From positions 1 to 42,995 of the forward strand of contig JAJYGO010000108.1 in the NCBI GenBank assembly GCA_021785115.1: 42,995 nucleotides of DNA, read 5' to 3'. This DNA is from Chloroflexota bacterium. Lineage in GTDB: Bacteria; Chloroflexota; Limnocylindria; Limnocylindrales; CSP1-4. The notes under the pieces are model-generated. The model saw only the letters and a program-made list of their open reading frames with translations, made no database searches and had not been told where the DNA came from. Shown piece after piece: positions 18,147-25,849 of this stretch. How positions within the stretch are numbered: the first letter of the stretch is position 1; every line of letters begins with the position of its first letter. The position numbers were made by a program, and so were the translations under genes.

Positions 18147-18956
18147 ATGTCCGTGCGTTCCATGCTTCGAGGCGGGGGGCGCTTCCCCGCGCGGAGCCTG
18201 GCCAGGGCCTTTCGCACGGAGGTCGACGTCATCCAGGCGGCGGCGCTGCGCCTCGTCGAGCAGGCGAACGAGGCGGAGGGGCGCCGGCGCCTCGAGACGC
18301 TCCTCGCGGACGAGGACCAGCGCCGCCTCGCGGCGTACCTCCGCAGGATCCTCGTCCACGGCCGGATCAGGCGGGACCTGGTCGAGGCTGCCGTCGCCGA
18401 GGCCCTCGGCCGCCCCGAGCTGGCCGGCATCCGGTCCGGCCTTCAGGCGGCACGCTCGGCTCCGCGCGCGATCTCCGAGCTGACCCGGCACCTGGTCAGC
18501 CGATATCCGCCCGACGGCGTTCCGCTCGAGGCGCGAGCGATCCCCCGCGGATCTTCGGACGACGACGCACGTCTCGACCCGGCCTCGTTGCGCGCCCAGG
18601 AGACGAGCGCGCGGAGGCGCCACGACGCCCCTCGATCTGCTGACCAGATGGCTGCAGCGCTCGGTGACGACCTCGATCTCGTTCGGCTCCGGCTCGAGGA
18701 CAGGTCGATCGTCGAGATCAGCGCGCAGACGGGCCTGGCCCGGGCCACGGTGGCGGACCAGCTGAAGAGAGCCGCAAGCATCCTCGCCGCGCACCGCCTG
18801 GAGCTCGGGACCCCCGGCACCGTGCGTGCCGCGTTCAGGACGCTGCTCTCGGGGCGTCGTCGGACTCGGCGATCTCCCGGTCGAGGCGCTCGATCAGCGT
18901 GCGCGAGTACGGCCCGAGGTGCAGGTAGAGCGCGGCGAACGAGAGCACGATCTTGA
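18147..18956 (+). CDS. Putative sigma-70-like / HTH DNA-binding protein, 269 aa
   Basis: The C-terminal part (around LVRLRLEDRSIVEISAQTG followed by LARATVADQLKRA) resembles sigma-70 region 4, a helix-turn-helix that reads the -35 box. The preceding helical region could be a divergent region 2. Identity is weak. ATG at 18147 is chosen; ATG at 18162 is another option and no strong ribosome site helps decide. The last ~40 residues are very basic and overlap the 3' end of the convergent radical SAM gene by 122 bp, so the true stop may have been lost through frameshift. Confidence 0.4.
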   Translation: MSVRSMLRGGGRFPARSLARAFRTEVDVIQAAALRLVEQANEAEGRRRLETLLADEDQRRLAAYLRRILVHGRIRRDLVEAAVAEALGRPELAGIRSGLQAARSAPRAISELTRHLVSRYPPDGVPLEARAIPRGSSDDDARLDPASLRAQETSARRRHDAPRSADQMAAALGDDLDLVRLRLEDRSIVEISAQTGLARATVADQLKRAASILAAHRLELGTPGTVRAAFRTLLSGRRRTRRSPGRGARSACASTARGAGRARRTRARS

Positions 18957-20412
18957 GCGCGGCCGGGTTGTGGAGGAGAGAGTCGTACACGGACCGCCAC
19001 CACTCGCGGCGCACGCCCGAGCGTCGAATCCCCATCATCCACGCCATGCCGAGGAACCCGCGCAGGTCGCGCAGCACGTTCCTCGCCGAGAGCTGGACCG
19101 CGTGCGAGGACCGGTCGAGCTCCCGGCCGACGCGGCGCGCGCGTGCGAAGTAGGCCGCCGGCGCGTAGACCCGCGCCACGACGTCGCGGTAATCGGCGAG
19201 CACCTCGCGCCGGGGCCGGAGCGAGCGGAAGTTCAACCCGGACGTGCACTGGTCGGCGTCGTCGGCGGCACACTCCACTTCGCCGAGCCGGCCCTCGGCG
19301 CGGAGGCGCTGCGCCAGCCTCGTGCCGGGCAGGGCGAACAGCAGGCCCACCATGCAGACCGGGATGCCGGCCGCGTCGATGCACTCCACCATCGCGTCCG
19401 CGACGCTGCCGCGCTCGGTGTCGAACCCGACGATGAACCCCGCGTTCACGAACAGGCCCGCGCGGTGGATGGCGAGGACGCTCGCGGCGACGTCCCGGTG
19501 CGCGTTTTGCCGCTTGTGGACGGCGAGCAACGTCGCGGTGTCCGGCGTCTCGATGCCGACGAACACCGCGAAGAAGTTCGCCTGCCGCAACAGCGCCAGC
19601 AGCTCCGGGTCGCTGCCGAGGTCGAGGCTCGCCTCGGTCGTGAACTCGAACGGCCGGCCGCGCGCCCGCAGCCACGTCGCCAGCTCGCGCAGGAACGGCT
19701 TCACCGCCTTGCGGCTCCCGATGAGGTTGTCGTCGACGAAGTCCACGTGGCCGCGGTACCCGAGCGCGCGGAGCGCGTCGAGCTCGCCCAGCATCTGCCG
19801 CGGCGACTTGGTGCGCGGGACGCGGCCGTTCAGGTCGATGACGTTGCAGAACTCGCACTCGAACGGGCAGCCGCGCGAGAACTGCACTCCGACGTGCAGG
19901 TAGCGGTCGAACTTGAGGAGGTCGAACCGCGGCACGGGCGAGCGCGCCAGGTCCGGGAAGCGGTCGGCGGTGAACACGCCCCGCGCTGCGCCGCCACGCC
20001 AGGCGGTCAGGAACTCGGTGATGACCTCCTCCGCCTCCCCGAGCACGCGGAACTCGGCCTGCGCGTAGATCTCGGGTGCGCACGTCGCGTCGGGACCGCC
20101 GACGACCACCGGCTTGCCTCGCGCCTGCGCGACCGCGATGAGGCGGAGCGCGTCGTTTCGTTGCGGGAGCATCCCGCCCGTCATCACGACGTCGGCCCAG
20201 GCGACGTCGGCGTCGCTCAGCTCCTCGACGTTGCAGTCGACGAGCCGGATGTCCCAGCCCCGAGGCAGGAGCGCGGCCAGCGTGATGAGCCCGAGCGGTG
20301 GAGCCGGGTAGCGCGCGCCCAGCAGGTCGCAGGTGGCTCGGTAGTTCCAGAAAGACGTCCCCGCGAACCGCGGGAACACGAGCAAAGCCCTGGTGAGGTC
20401 GTGGCGTGGCAT
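18835..20412 (-). CDS. B12-binding radical SAM protein, HpnP-like (DUF4070), 525 aa
   Basis: An N-terminal cobalamin-binding-type domain (about 1-140, with MTGGMLPQ and VVVGGPDAT) is followed by a radical SAM core whose [4Fe-4S] cysteines are Cys182, Cys186 and Cys189 in RGCPFECEFC. A DUF4070-type C-terminus follows (DQCTSGLNF, LRPRREVLADYRDVV). The pattern strongly resembles hopanoid C-2 methylase HpnP and close paralogues, which methylate unactivated carbons using SAM and methylcobalamin. The ATG at 20412 is chosen because homologues begin near ALLVFPRF; an ATG at 20457 is in frame. No hopanoid biosynthesis genes are adjacent, so the substrate is open. Confidence 0.8.
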   Translation of the reverse strand: MPRHDLTRALLVFPRFAGTSFWNYRATCDLLGARYPAPPLGLITLAALLPRGWDIRLVDCNVEELSDADVAWADVVMTGGMLPQRNDALRLIAVAQARGKPVVVGGPDATCAPEIYAQAEFRVLGEAEEVITEFLTAWRGGAARGVFTADRFPDLARSPVPRFDLLKFDRYLHVGVQFSRGCPFECEFCNVIDLNGRVPRTKSPRQMLGELDALRALGYRGHVDFVDDNLIGSRKAVKPFLRELATWLRARGRPFEFTTEASLDLGSDPELLALLRQANFFAVFVGIETPDTATLLAVHKRQNAHRDVAASVLAIHRAGLFVNAGFIVGFDTERGSVADAMVECIDAAGIPVCMVGLLFALPGTRLAQRLRAEGRLGEVECAADDADQCTSGLNFRSLRPRREVLADYRDVVARVYAPAAYFARARRVGRELDRSSHAVQLSARNVLRDLRGFLGMAWMMGIRRSGVRREWWRSVYDSLLHNPAALKIVLSFAALYLHLGPYSRTLIERLDREIAESDDAPRAAS

Positions 20413-20440
20413 CGGGAGCGTCCGTCGCACCAACGGCTCA

Positions 20441-20459
20441 CGATGCGGCGGTCGCATCG
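20441..20459. promoter_or_regulatory. Perfect 7-bp inverted repeat upstream of radical SAM gene
   Basis: CGATGCG (20441-20447) and CGCATCG (20453-20459) flank five bases, 29 bases upstream of the chosen ATG of the radical SAM gene in the 256-bp divergent gap. It could be an operator or a leader hairpin. It would lie inside the coding region if translation began at 20457. Confidence 0.35.
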
Positions 20460-20564
20460 TACATGGACTGCACCCGGTGCGTCGATGGCAGGTGCCGTTC
20501 GATGCGCCCTGATCGAATTGAGCCAGACCATCTCACGATGAGCCGTCGCGGACGACGCCCCGCA

Positions 20565-20585
20565 CGGGAATGGACCGGATTCCCG
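20565..20585. promoter_or_regulatory. Perfect 7-bp inverted repeat upstream of pirin gene
   Basis: CGGGAAT (20565-20571) and ATTCCCG (20579-20585) flank seven bases about 84 bases upstream of the pirin GTG. Its place in a divergent promoter region suggests a transcription-factor site for the pirin-OsmC unit; no factor is assigned. Confidence 0.35.
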
Positions 20586-20668
20586 CACGCCCATACCGTC
20601 CCGGGTGCTGGCCCGCTCGGTGCAGGACCTTCATCGAGCCCCGACCCGACTGCCCCGGTGGAGATCGA

Positions 20669-21550
20669 GTGACCATCCAGGACCCCATCGAGCTCGTGAT
20701 CGAGCCCCGCCCCCGCGACATCGACGGCCTCGCCGTGGAGCGTGTGCTCCCCTCGTTCCCGCGCAGGATGGTCGGGCCCTTCATCTTCCTCGACCACATG
20801 GGACCGACGGTGCTGCGCCCACCGCTGGCGATGGACGTCCGACCCCATCCGCACATCGGGCTCGCCACGGTGACCTACCTGTTCCAGGGCGAGATCTTCC
20901 ACCGTGATTCCCTCGGCTCGGCCCAGGCCATCCGGCCCGGGGCGGTCAACTGGATGACGGCGGGGCGCGGCATCGTCCACTCGGAGCGTACGCCACCCGA
21001 GCTCCGGGCTCGTGCCCCGCGGCTGCACGGCATCCAGCTCTGGGTGGCGTTGCCGCGCGCTCACGAGGAGACGACGCCGTCCTTCCGCCACCATCCGGCG
21101 GACACCCTGCCCGTCCTACGAGAGGGACGCGCCGAGCTTCGCCTGGTGGTCGGCCAGGCCTACGGCGTCCGCACGCCGGTCGAGACCCTCTCCCCGCTCT
21201 TCCTGGCGGACGTGTCGCTGCCCGAGGGTGCGGTCCTGCCGCTCCCGGTGGATCAGGTGGATCGAGGGGCGTACGTCGTCGAGGGGGCGCTGGAGGCGGG
21301 AGGCGGGCGGGTCGAGGCGGGTCGCCTCGCCGTGATCCGGCCCCAGGCGTCGCCGAAGCTCGTCGCACGGGGCCCGACTCGCGTGGCGCTGCTGGGTGGG
21401 GAACCGCTCGGGGAGCCGCGCCATGCCTGGTGGAACTTCGTCTCGAGCTCGCGCGAGCGCATCGAGCGGGCCAAGGCCGACTGGGCCGCGGGGCGGTTCC
21501 CGAAGGTGCCGGGCGACGAGGTGGAGTTCGTGCCGCTTCCCGGTCGTTGA
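20669..21550 (+). CDS. Pirin family protein, 293 aa
   Basis: A bicupin iron-binding protein of the pirin family; members include quercetinase-like enzymes and redox-linked regulators. The conserved metal ligands are visible: His60 and His62 in RPHPHIGL, His104 and Glu106 in GIVHSERTP. The second cupin half is typical (about 170-270). The GTG at 20669 is chosen for the GGTGGAG ribosome site five bases upstream and because pirins begin near here. OsmC follows 22 bases downstream, forming a likely stress-related pair. Confidence 0.88.
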   Translation: MTIQDPIELVIEPRPRDIDGLAVERVLPSFPRRMVGPFIFLDHMGPTVLRPPLAMDVRPHPHIGLATVTYLFQGEIFHRDSLGSAQAIRPGAVNWMTAGRGIVHSERTPPELRARAPRLHGIQLWVALPRAHEETTPSFRHHPADTLPVLREGRAELRLVVGQAYGVRTPVETLSPLFLADVSLPEGAVLPLPVDQVDRGAYVVEGALEAGGGRVEAGRLAVIRPQASPKLVARGPTRVALLGGEPLGEPRHAWWNFVSSSRERIERAKADWAAGRFPKVPGDEVEFVPLPGR

Positions 21551-21572
21551 GCCGTCGAGGAGGAGCTGACCC

Positions 21573-21995
21573 ATGGTCCACGCCACCGAGGGCGCGCTCG
21601 CCGCGAGCGTCCACTCCCGCAACGAGTCCGGCTACGCCGTCGAGACCGCCGTGCGGAGACACCAGGTCCGCGCCGACGAGCCGGCGGACAACGGCGGGGG
21701 CGACACCGCTCCCACTCCGCTCGAGCTCCTCGCCGCGGGCCTCGCGTCCTGCACCGCCATCACGCTGCGGATGTACGCGGAGCGGAAGGGCTGGACGGTC
21801 GGCACGCTGAAGGTGGGCTGCCGCGCGTTCGTCGAGGCGAAGGGCTACCGGTTCGTCCGGAGCATCAAGATCGGCGCGCCCCTCACGGACGAGCAGCGCG
21901 CGCGCCTCGGCGAGATCGCCGACAGGACGCCGGTCACCCGGGTGGTCATGGCGGGGGCGCCCGTCGCGACGGAGTTCCGGGCGCCGAGCTCCTAG
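21573..21995 (+). CDS. OsmC-family protein lacking the second cysteine, 140 aa
   Basis: An OsmC/Ohr-fold protein; classical members reduce organic hydroperoxides using two cysteines. The first (peroxidatic) cysteine is Cys60 in LLAAGLASCTAITLRMYA. The second, normally in a Cys-Pro-Val motif, is replaced: here the segment reads IADRTPVTRVV, with Thr119 at that place. Another cysteine, Cys83, is present elsewhere. The protein may be a one-cysteine variant or non-peroxidase. A ribosome site (GAGGAG) precedes the ATG. It is co-oriented with pirin and ends four bases before the convergent oxidoreductase gene. Confidence 0.85.
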   Translation: MVHATEGALAASVHSRNESGYAVETAVRRHQVRADEPADNGGGDTAPTPLELLAAGLASCTAITLRMYAERKGWTVGTLKVGCRAFVEAKGYRFVRSIKIGAPLTDEQRARLGEIADRTPVTRVVMAGAPVATEFRAPSS

Positions 21996-21999
21996 GGCG

Positions 22000-22962
22000 T
22001 CACGGGACGAGGACGATCTTGCCGTAGGCGCCGGAGGCCATCACCTCCCGATGGGCCCGCGGGGCCTCCTCGAGCGGGATCTCCTGGCCGACGACGGGGC
22101 GGAGCGTCCCGTTCTCGAGACCGGCGGCGACGGCGGCGTGGATCTCGACGGATTCGGCGGCCGTCGCGCCCCACAGCGTGAAGCCCTTGATCGTCGCACG
22201 GCGAGTCATCAGCTCGCGCGGGTTGATGGAGATCTCTCCGCGATTGCCGATGACGATGACGCGCCCGTGGAGCGCGAGGAGCGCGAGGTCGGCGGCGAGG
22301 TTCACGTTGGCCAGCATCTCCAGGACGACGTCGACACCCTTCCCGCCGGTCGCCTTCAGGATCTGCTCGACGTGGCCGCCCTTCGAGTGATCGAACGCCT
22401 GGTGAGCGCCCTCCTGCCGCACGAGGTCGAGGCCGCGCCGGGTCCCGGCCGTACCCAGGACGGCGAGGCCCTGGGCCCGCGCGAACTGCACGGCCGCGAC
22501 GCCGACGCCGCCGCTGGCGCCGTGGACGAGCACGGTCTCTCCGGCGCGCGCCGCGGCGTGATGACGGAGCGCCGCGTAGGCGGTGCCGTAGGGGACCCAG
22601 AGGCCCGCCCCCTGCGCGAAGGAGGTCTTCGCCGGCAGGGGATGGACCTGCGACTCGAGCGCCAGCGCATATTCGGCGTACGCGCCGGAGCGGGTGGTGG
22701 CGGTGTAGACGCGATCGCCGGGCCTCACCCCGGTGACGCCCTCCCCGACCGCCTCGACGGTGCCGGCCGCGTCGGAACCCGGCGTGTACGGGAGCGGTGG
22801 CTTGATGGCGTAGGTCCCGTTGCGCATGTACGTGTCGTACGGGTTGACGCCGGCTGCGCGGACGCGAACGAGCACCTCGCCGGGACCGGGCTCCGGGGTG
22901 GGGATCTCGTGGAGCGCGAGGACTTCGGGGCCGCCGAACCGGTGAACCTGGATGGCTTTCAT
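22000..22962 (-). CDS. qor: NADPH:quinone oxidoreductase (zinc-free MDR), 320 aa
   Basis: A medium-chain dehydrogenase/reductase of the quinone oxidoreductase type, reducing quinones or alpha,beta-enones with NADPH. The N-terminal GroES-like domain (1-120) lacks zinc-binding cysteines. The Rossmann motif HGASGGVGVAAVQ is at 148-160. The length is typical. Its ATG overlaps the threonine synthase stop as ATGA, so it is translated after thrC; a metabolic link between the two is not obvious. It could equally be a crotonyl-CoA-reductase-like or enoyl reductase. Confidence 0.88.
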   Translation of the reverse strand: MKAIQVHRFGGPEVLALHEIPTPEPGPGEVLVRVRAAGVNPYDTYMRNGTYAIKPPLPYTPGSDAAGTVEAVGEGVTGVRPGDRVYTATTRSGAYAEYALALESQVHPLPAKTSFAQGAGLWVPYGTAYAALRHHAAARAGETVLVHGASGGVGVAAVQFARAQGLAVLGTAGTRRGLDLVRQEGAHQAFDHSKGGHVEQILKATGGKGVDVVLEMLANVNLAADLALLALHGRVIVIGNRGEISINPRELMTRRATIKGFTLWGATAAESVEIHAAVAAGLENGTLRPVVGQEIPLEEAPRAHREVMASGAYGKIVLVP

Positions 22963-24536
22963 GAGACCTCACCCGGGCGCCCGAGCCAGCGCCGCACCGC
23001 TCCCTCGACCCCGCCCCGGCCCGCCTCCACCACCTCGCCGAATCGTTGCGGCAGCGCGTCCAGCTCGGCGAGGGAGCGCGGCACGCCCGAGGCGCCCGGC
23101 GCGAGGGCCTGGACCCGGGCCAGGAGCTGGACGCCCGTGAGCCTGGAGAGCTCCGGAGCGAGCGGCGCCGCGTGAGGGATGCCCCGCAGCGCCTTGTACA
23201 CGTCGGTGCCGAACTTCGCCCAGTGGGCCGTCGACACCACCAGCATCGGATCGGGGCCTCGCAGCCGCTCGGCCACCGCCCACGCGACCGCCGTGTGCGG
23301 GTCGAGCAGGTACGCGCGCTCGCCGTACACGCGCCGGATCACGCGCAGGGACTCGTCGTTGCCGACCCACGCCCCCGCCACGAGCTCGCGCACCCGGGCC
23401 CACGTCGCCGGGTCGAGCTCGAAGCGCCTGCCGGACGCCAGCTCCGACATCCAGCCGGCGGTGGCCCGCGGCCCGGCGAGCTCGAACAGCAGCCGCTCCA
23501 GGTTGCTCGAGACCAGGATGTCCATCGACGGGCTCGGCGTCGTCACGAAGCCGCGCGTGGCGACGTCGTACACGCCGGTCGCGACGAAGTCCGTCAGGAC
23601 GTTGTTCTCGTTGCTCGCACACACGAGCCGCCCGATCGGCACGCCCAGCCTCTTCGCGTAGAACGCGCCGAGGATGTTGCCGAAGTTGCCCGTCGGGACG
23701 CACACGTCCAGCGGCGCGCCGGGGCGCAGCCCGCCGGTGGAGGCCAGCTGCGCGTAGGCCGAGACGTAGTAGACGATCTGCGGCAGCAGCCGGCCCCAGT
23801 TGATGGAGTTGGCGCTCGAGAGCGCCAGCCCGTGCCGTTCGTGGAGCTCGACGTTGAACGCCGCGTCGTTGAAGGCCTCCTTCACGGCCGCCTGGCAGTC
23901 GTCGAAGTTGCCGCGCACCCCGAAGACCGCCACGTTGGCGCCGCGCTGCGTGACCATCTGCTTGCGCTGGATGTCGGAGACGCCGTCGGCCGGGTAGAAG
24001 ACGCACACGCGCGTGTGGCGGCGATCGGCGAACCCCTCGAGCGCGGCCTTCCCCGTGTCGCCCGACGTGGCGACGAGCACGAGGAAGTCGTCCGTCGGAA
24101 CGCCCGCGGCGGTGCGCCGCTCGATCGCCTCGGAGAAGAAGAGCGGCATGCACTGCAGCGCCATGTCCTTGAACGCCGAGGTCGGCCCGTGCCAGAGCTC
24201 GAGCACGTGCATGCCGGGCGCGACCTCCCGGATCGGCGCGACCGCCGCGTCGTCGAAGTTCGCGCCGTACGCGACCTGCATCAGCTCCTCGACGCGGTCG
24301 GCGGGCACGTCCACGCCGAAGCGCCGGTACAGGTGCGCCGCCCGGCTCCGGTAGGGCAGCCGCGCGAGGCCCACGATCTCGTCCAGGGACAGCGAGGGGA
24401 GCCGCTCGGGGACGAGCAGGCCGCCGCCGGCCGCCAGCCCCTTGATGACGGACTCGAGGAAGGTGTAGCGAGCAGGGTCCAGGCCCCGGGTGTCGCGATA
24501 CGGGAGCGGCTCGGAACCCGCCCGGTCGATCTTCAT
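22959..24536 (-). CDS. thrC: Threonine synthase, 525 aa
   Basis: A PLP enzyme converting O-phosphohomoserine to threonine. The PLP lysine is Lys123 in GPTSAFKDMALQ, and the glycine-rich phosphate-binding region ATSGDTGKAA follows. The long form (over 450 residues) is typical of the clade including yeast and many proteobacterial enzymes. It is divergent, with a 62-bp gap, from a gene for a probable homoserine kinase that would supply its substrate. The qor gene overlaps its stop by four bases. Confidence 0.93.
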   Translation of the reverse strand: MKIDRAGSEPLPYRDTRGLDPARYTFLESVIKGLAAGGGLLVPERLPSLSLDEIVGLARLPYRSRAAHLYRRFGVDVPADRVEELMQVAYGANFDDAAVAPIREVAPGMHVLELWHGPTSAFKDMALQCMPLFFSEAIERRTAAGVPTDDFLVLVATSGDTGKAALEGFADRRHTRVCVFYPADGVSDIQRKQMVTQRGANVAVFGVRGNFDDCQAAVKEAFNDAAFNVELHERHGLALSSANSINWGRLLPQIVYYVSAYAQLASTGGLRPGAPLDVCVPTGNFGNILGAFYAKRLGVPIGRLVCASNENNVLTDFVATGVYDVATRGFVTTPSPSMDILVSSNLERLLFELAGPRATAGWMSELASGRRFELDPATWARVRELVAGAWVGNDESLRVIRRVYGERAYLLDPHTAVAWAVAERLRGPDPMLVVSTAHWAKFGTDVYKALRGIPHAAPLAPELSRLTGVQLLARVQALAPGASGVPRSLAELDALPQRFGEVVEAGRGGVEGAVRRWLGRPGEVS

Positions 24537-24557
24537 GGCGGCGCATGGTACCAGAGC

Positions 24558-24587
24558 GCCTGGCGCCGAACACCGGCGGGGCCAGGC
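24558..24587 (+). promoter_or_regulatory. Leader inverted repeat upstream of putative homoserine kinase
   Basis: GCCTGGC (24558-24564) and GCCAGGC (24581-24587) form a perfect 7-bp stem with a 16-base loop. The 3' arm ends just before the AGGAGG ribosome site of the GTG-started gene at 24599. It could modulate translation or form part of a promoter region shared with thrC. There is no visible leader peptide or T-tract. Confidence 0.3.
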
Positions 24588-24598
24588 AGGAGGGGTGC

Positions 24599-25798
24599 GT
24601 GAAGCACTGTGTGATCATCCTCGACGGCGCGTCCGGCTGGCCCCTGGCCGACCTGGGCGGGAAGACGACGCTCGCCGCGGCGCGCACCCCGAACCTCGAC
24701 GCCCTGGCCCGGGAGGGCACCGTCGGCCTGGCGGTCACCGTCCCCGACGGCCAGGAGCCATCCTCCTCGACCGCCTGCACCTCCATCCTGGGCTACGACC
24801 CGGTGGCCGATCGCGTCGGCCGGGGCGCCATCGAGGCCGCGTCGATGGGCGTCAGGCTGGCGCCGGACGAGGTCGCCCTCCGCATGAACCTCGTCAACAT
24901 CGACGCGGGCGTGATGCGGTCGTACGCGTGCGGCCGCATCTCCACCGACGAGTCACGCGCCATCGTGGCCGACCTCGCCGCGGCGCTCGCCGCTCCGGCC
25001 TTCGCCTTCTACCCGGGCGTGGCGTACCGGCACATCCTGGTGGTGAAGGGGCACCCGGAGCTGCTCGACGCCCTGTACGACCCGCCCCACGACATCAGCG
25101 ACAAGCCGGTCGCGCCCCACCTGCCCAGGGGCCCCGGGGCGGCCCTGCTGCTCGAGCTGATGGACCGGGCGCGGGAGGTGCTCCGCCGCTCGCCGGTGAA
25201 CGCGCGCCGCGTGGAGCGCGGCCAGCTCCCGGCGACCGACATCTGGCCCTTCTGGCCGGGCCAGGCGCCGAGCGGGATGGTGCCGTTCCGGGAGGCGCGC
25301 GGGGTCCGGGGGGCGATGACCTCGGGGGTGGACCTCCTGAACGGCCTCGCCGTGCTCGCCGGCCTGACGCGGCTGGACGTGGCCGGGGTCAGCGACGGCC
25401 CCGACAACGACTACGCCGGCCAGGCCGAGGCCGGCCTGGCAGCGCTGGAGGAGCACGATCTGGTGATCATCCACGTGGAATCGCCCGACGAGGCGGGCCA
25501 CGCCGGGGACGCCGCTGGCAAGGTGACCGCCATCGAGGCGATCGACCGCGAGATCGTCTCGCGCGCCCGCGCCGCGGCGGCCCGGTTCGCGCGCGACGGA
25601 GGCCTGCGCATCCTCGCCATGCCCGATCACCCCACGCCGGTGGTGCTCAAGACGCACGTGCGCGAGGCGGTGCCCTTCGTCCTCGCGGGGCCGGGCATCG
25701 CGAGCAACGGCGCCGCCCGCTATGACGAGACGGCGGCGGCCGCCACCGGCATGACCCTGGATCCGGGCCGGCTCGTGATGGACCGCCTGCTCGGCTGA
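24599..25798 (+). CDS. Phosphoglycerate-mutase-fold protein, probable homoserine kinase, 399 aa
   Basis: A member of the archaeal-type cofactor-independent phosphoglycerate mutase (alkaline phosphatase superfamily) group. It has the metal motif ILDGASGWP near residue 8, the EPSSSTACTSILGYDP loop in which Ser56 aligns with the nucleophile, and later metal ligands (HVESPDEAGHAGD, MPDHPTP). A branch of this family has been proposed and genetically supported as a homoserine kinase. Threonine synthase next door argues for that role here rather than glycolysis. The GTG at 24599 is chosen for the AGGAGG five bases upstream. The choice of function is inference. Confidence 0.82.
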   Translation: MKHCVIILDGASGWPLADLGGKTTLAAARTPNLDALAREGTVGLAVTVPDGQEPSSSTACTSILGYDPVADRVGRGAIEAASMGVRLAPDEVALRMNLVNIDAGVMRSYACGRISTDESRAIVADLAAALAAPAFAFYPGVAYRHILVVKGHPELLDALYDPPHDISDKPVAPHLPRGPGAALLLELMDRAREVLRRSPVNARRVERGQLPATDIWPFWPGQAPSGMVPFREARGVRGAMTSGVDLLNGLAVLAGLTRLDVAGVSDGPDNDYAGQAEAGLAALEEHDLVIIHVESPDEAGHAGDAAGKVTAIEAIDREIVSRARAAAARFARDGGLRILAMPDHPTPVVLKTHVREAVPFVLAGPGIASNGAARYDETAAAATGMTLDPGRLVMDRLLG

Positions 25799-25849
25799 AC
25801 CCGCGAGCGCGGGGCCGGCGGGGGGCCGCCCCTCCGCGACCGACACGAC

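Noticed and set aside
24599..25798. Glycolytic phosphoglycerate mutase as the primary call
   Set aside because: The fold family fits, but adjacency to thrC and the altered serine loop favour a homoserine kinase role; the mutase role is kept as an alternative.
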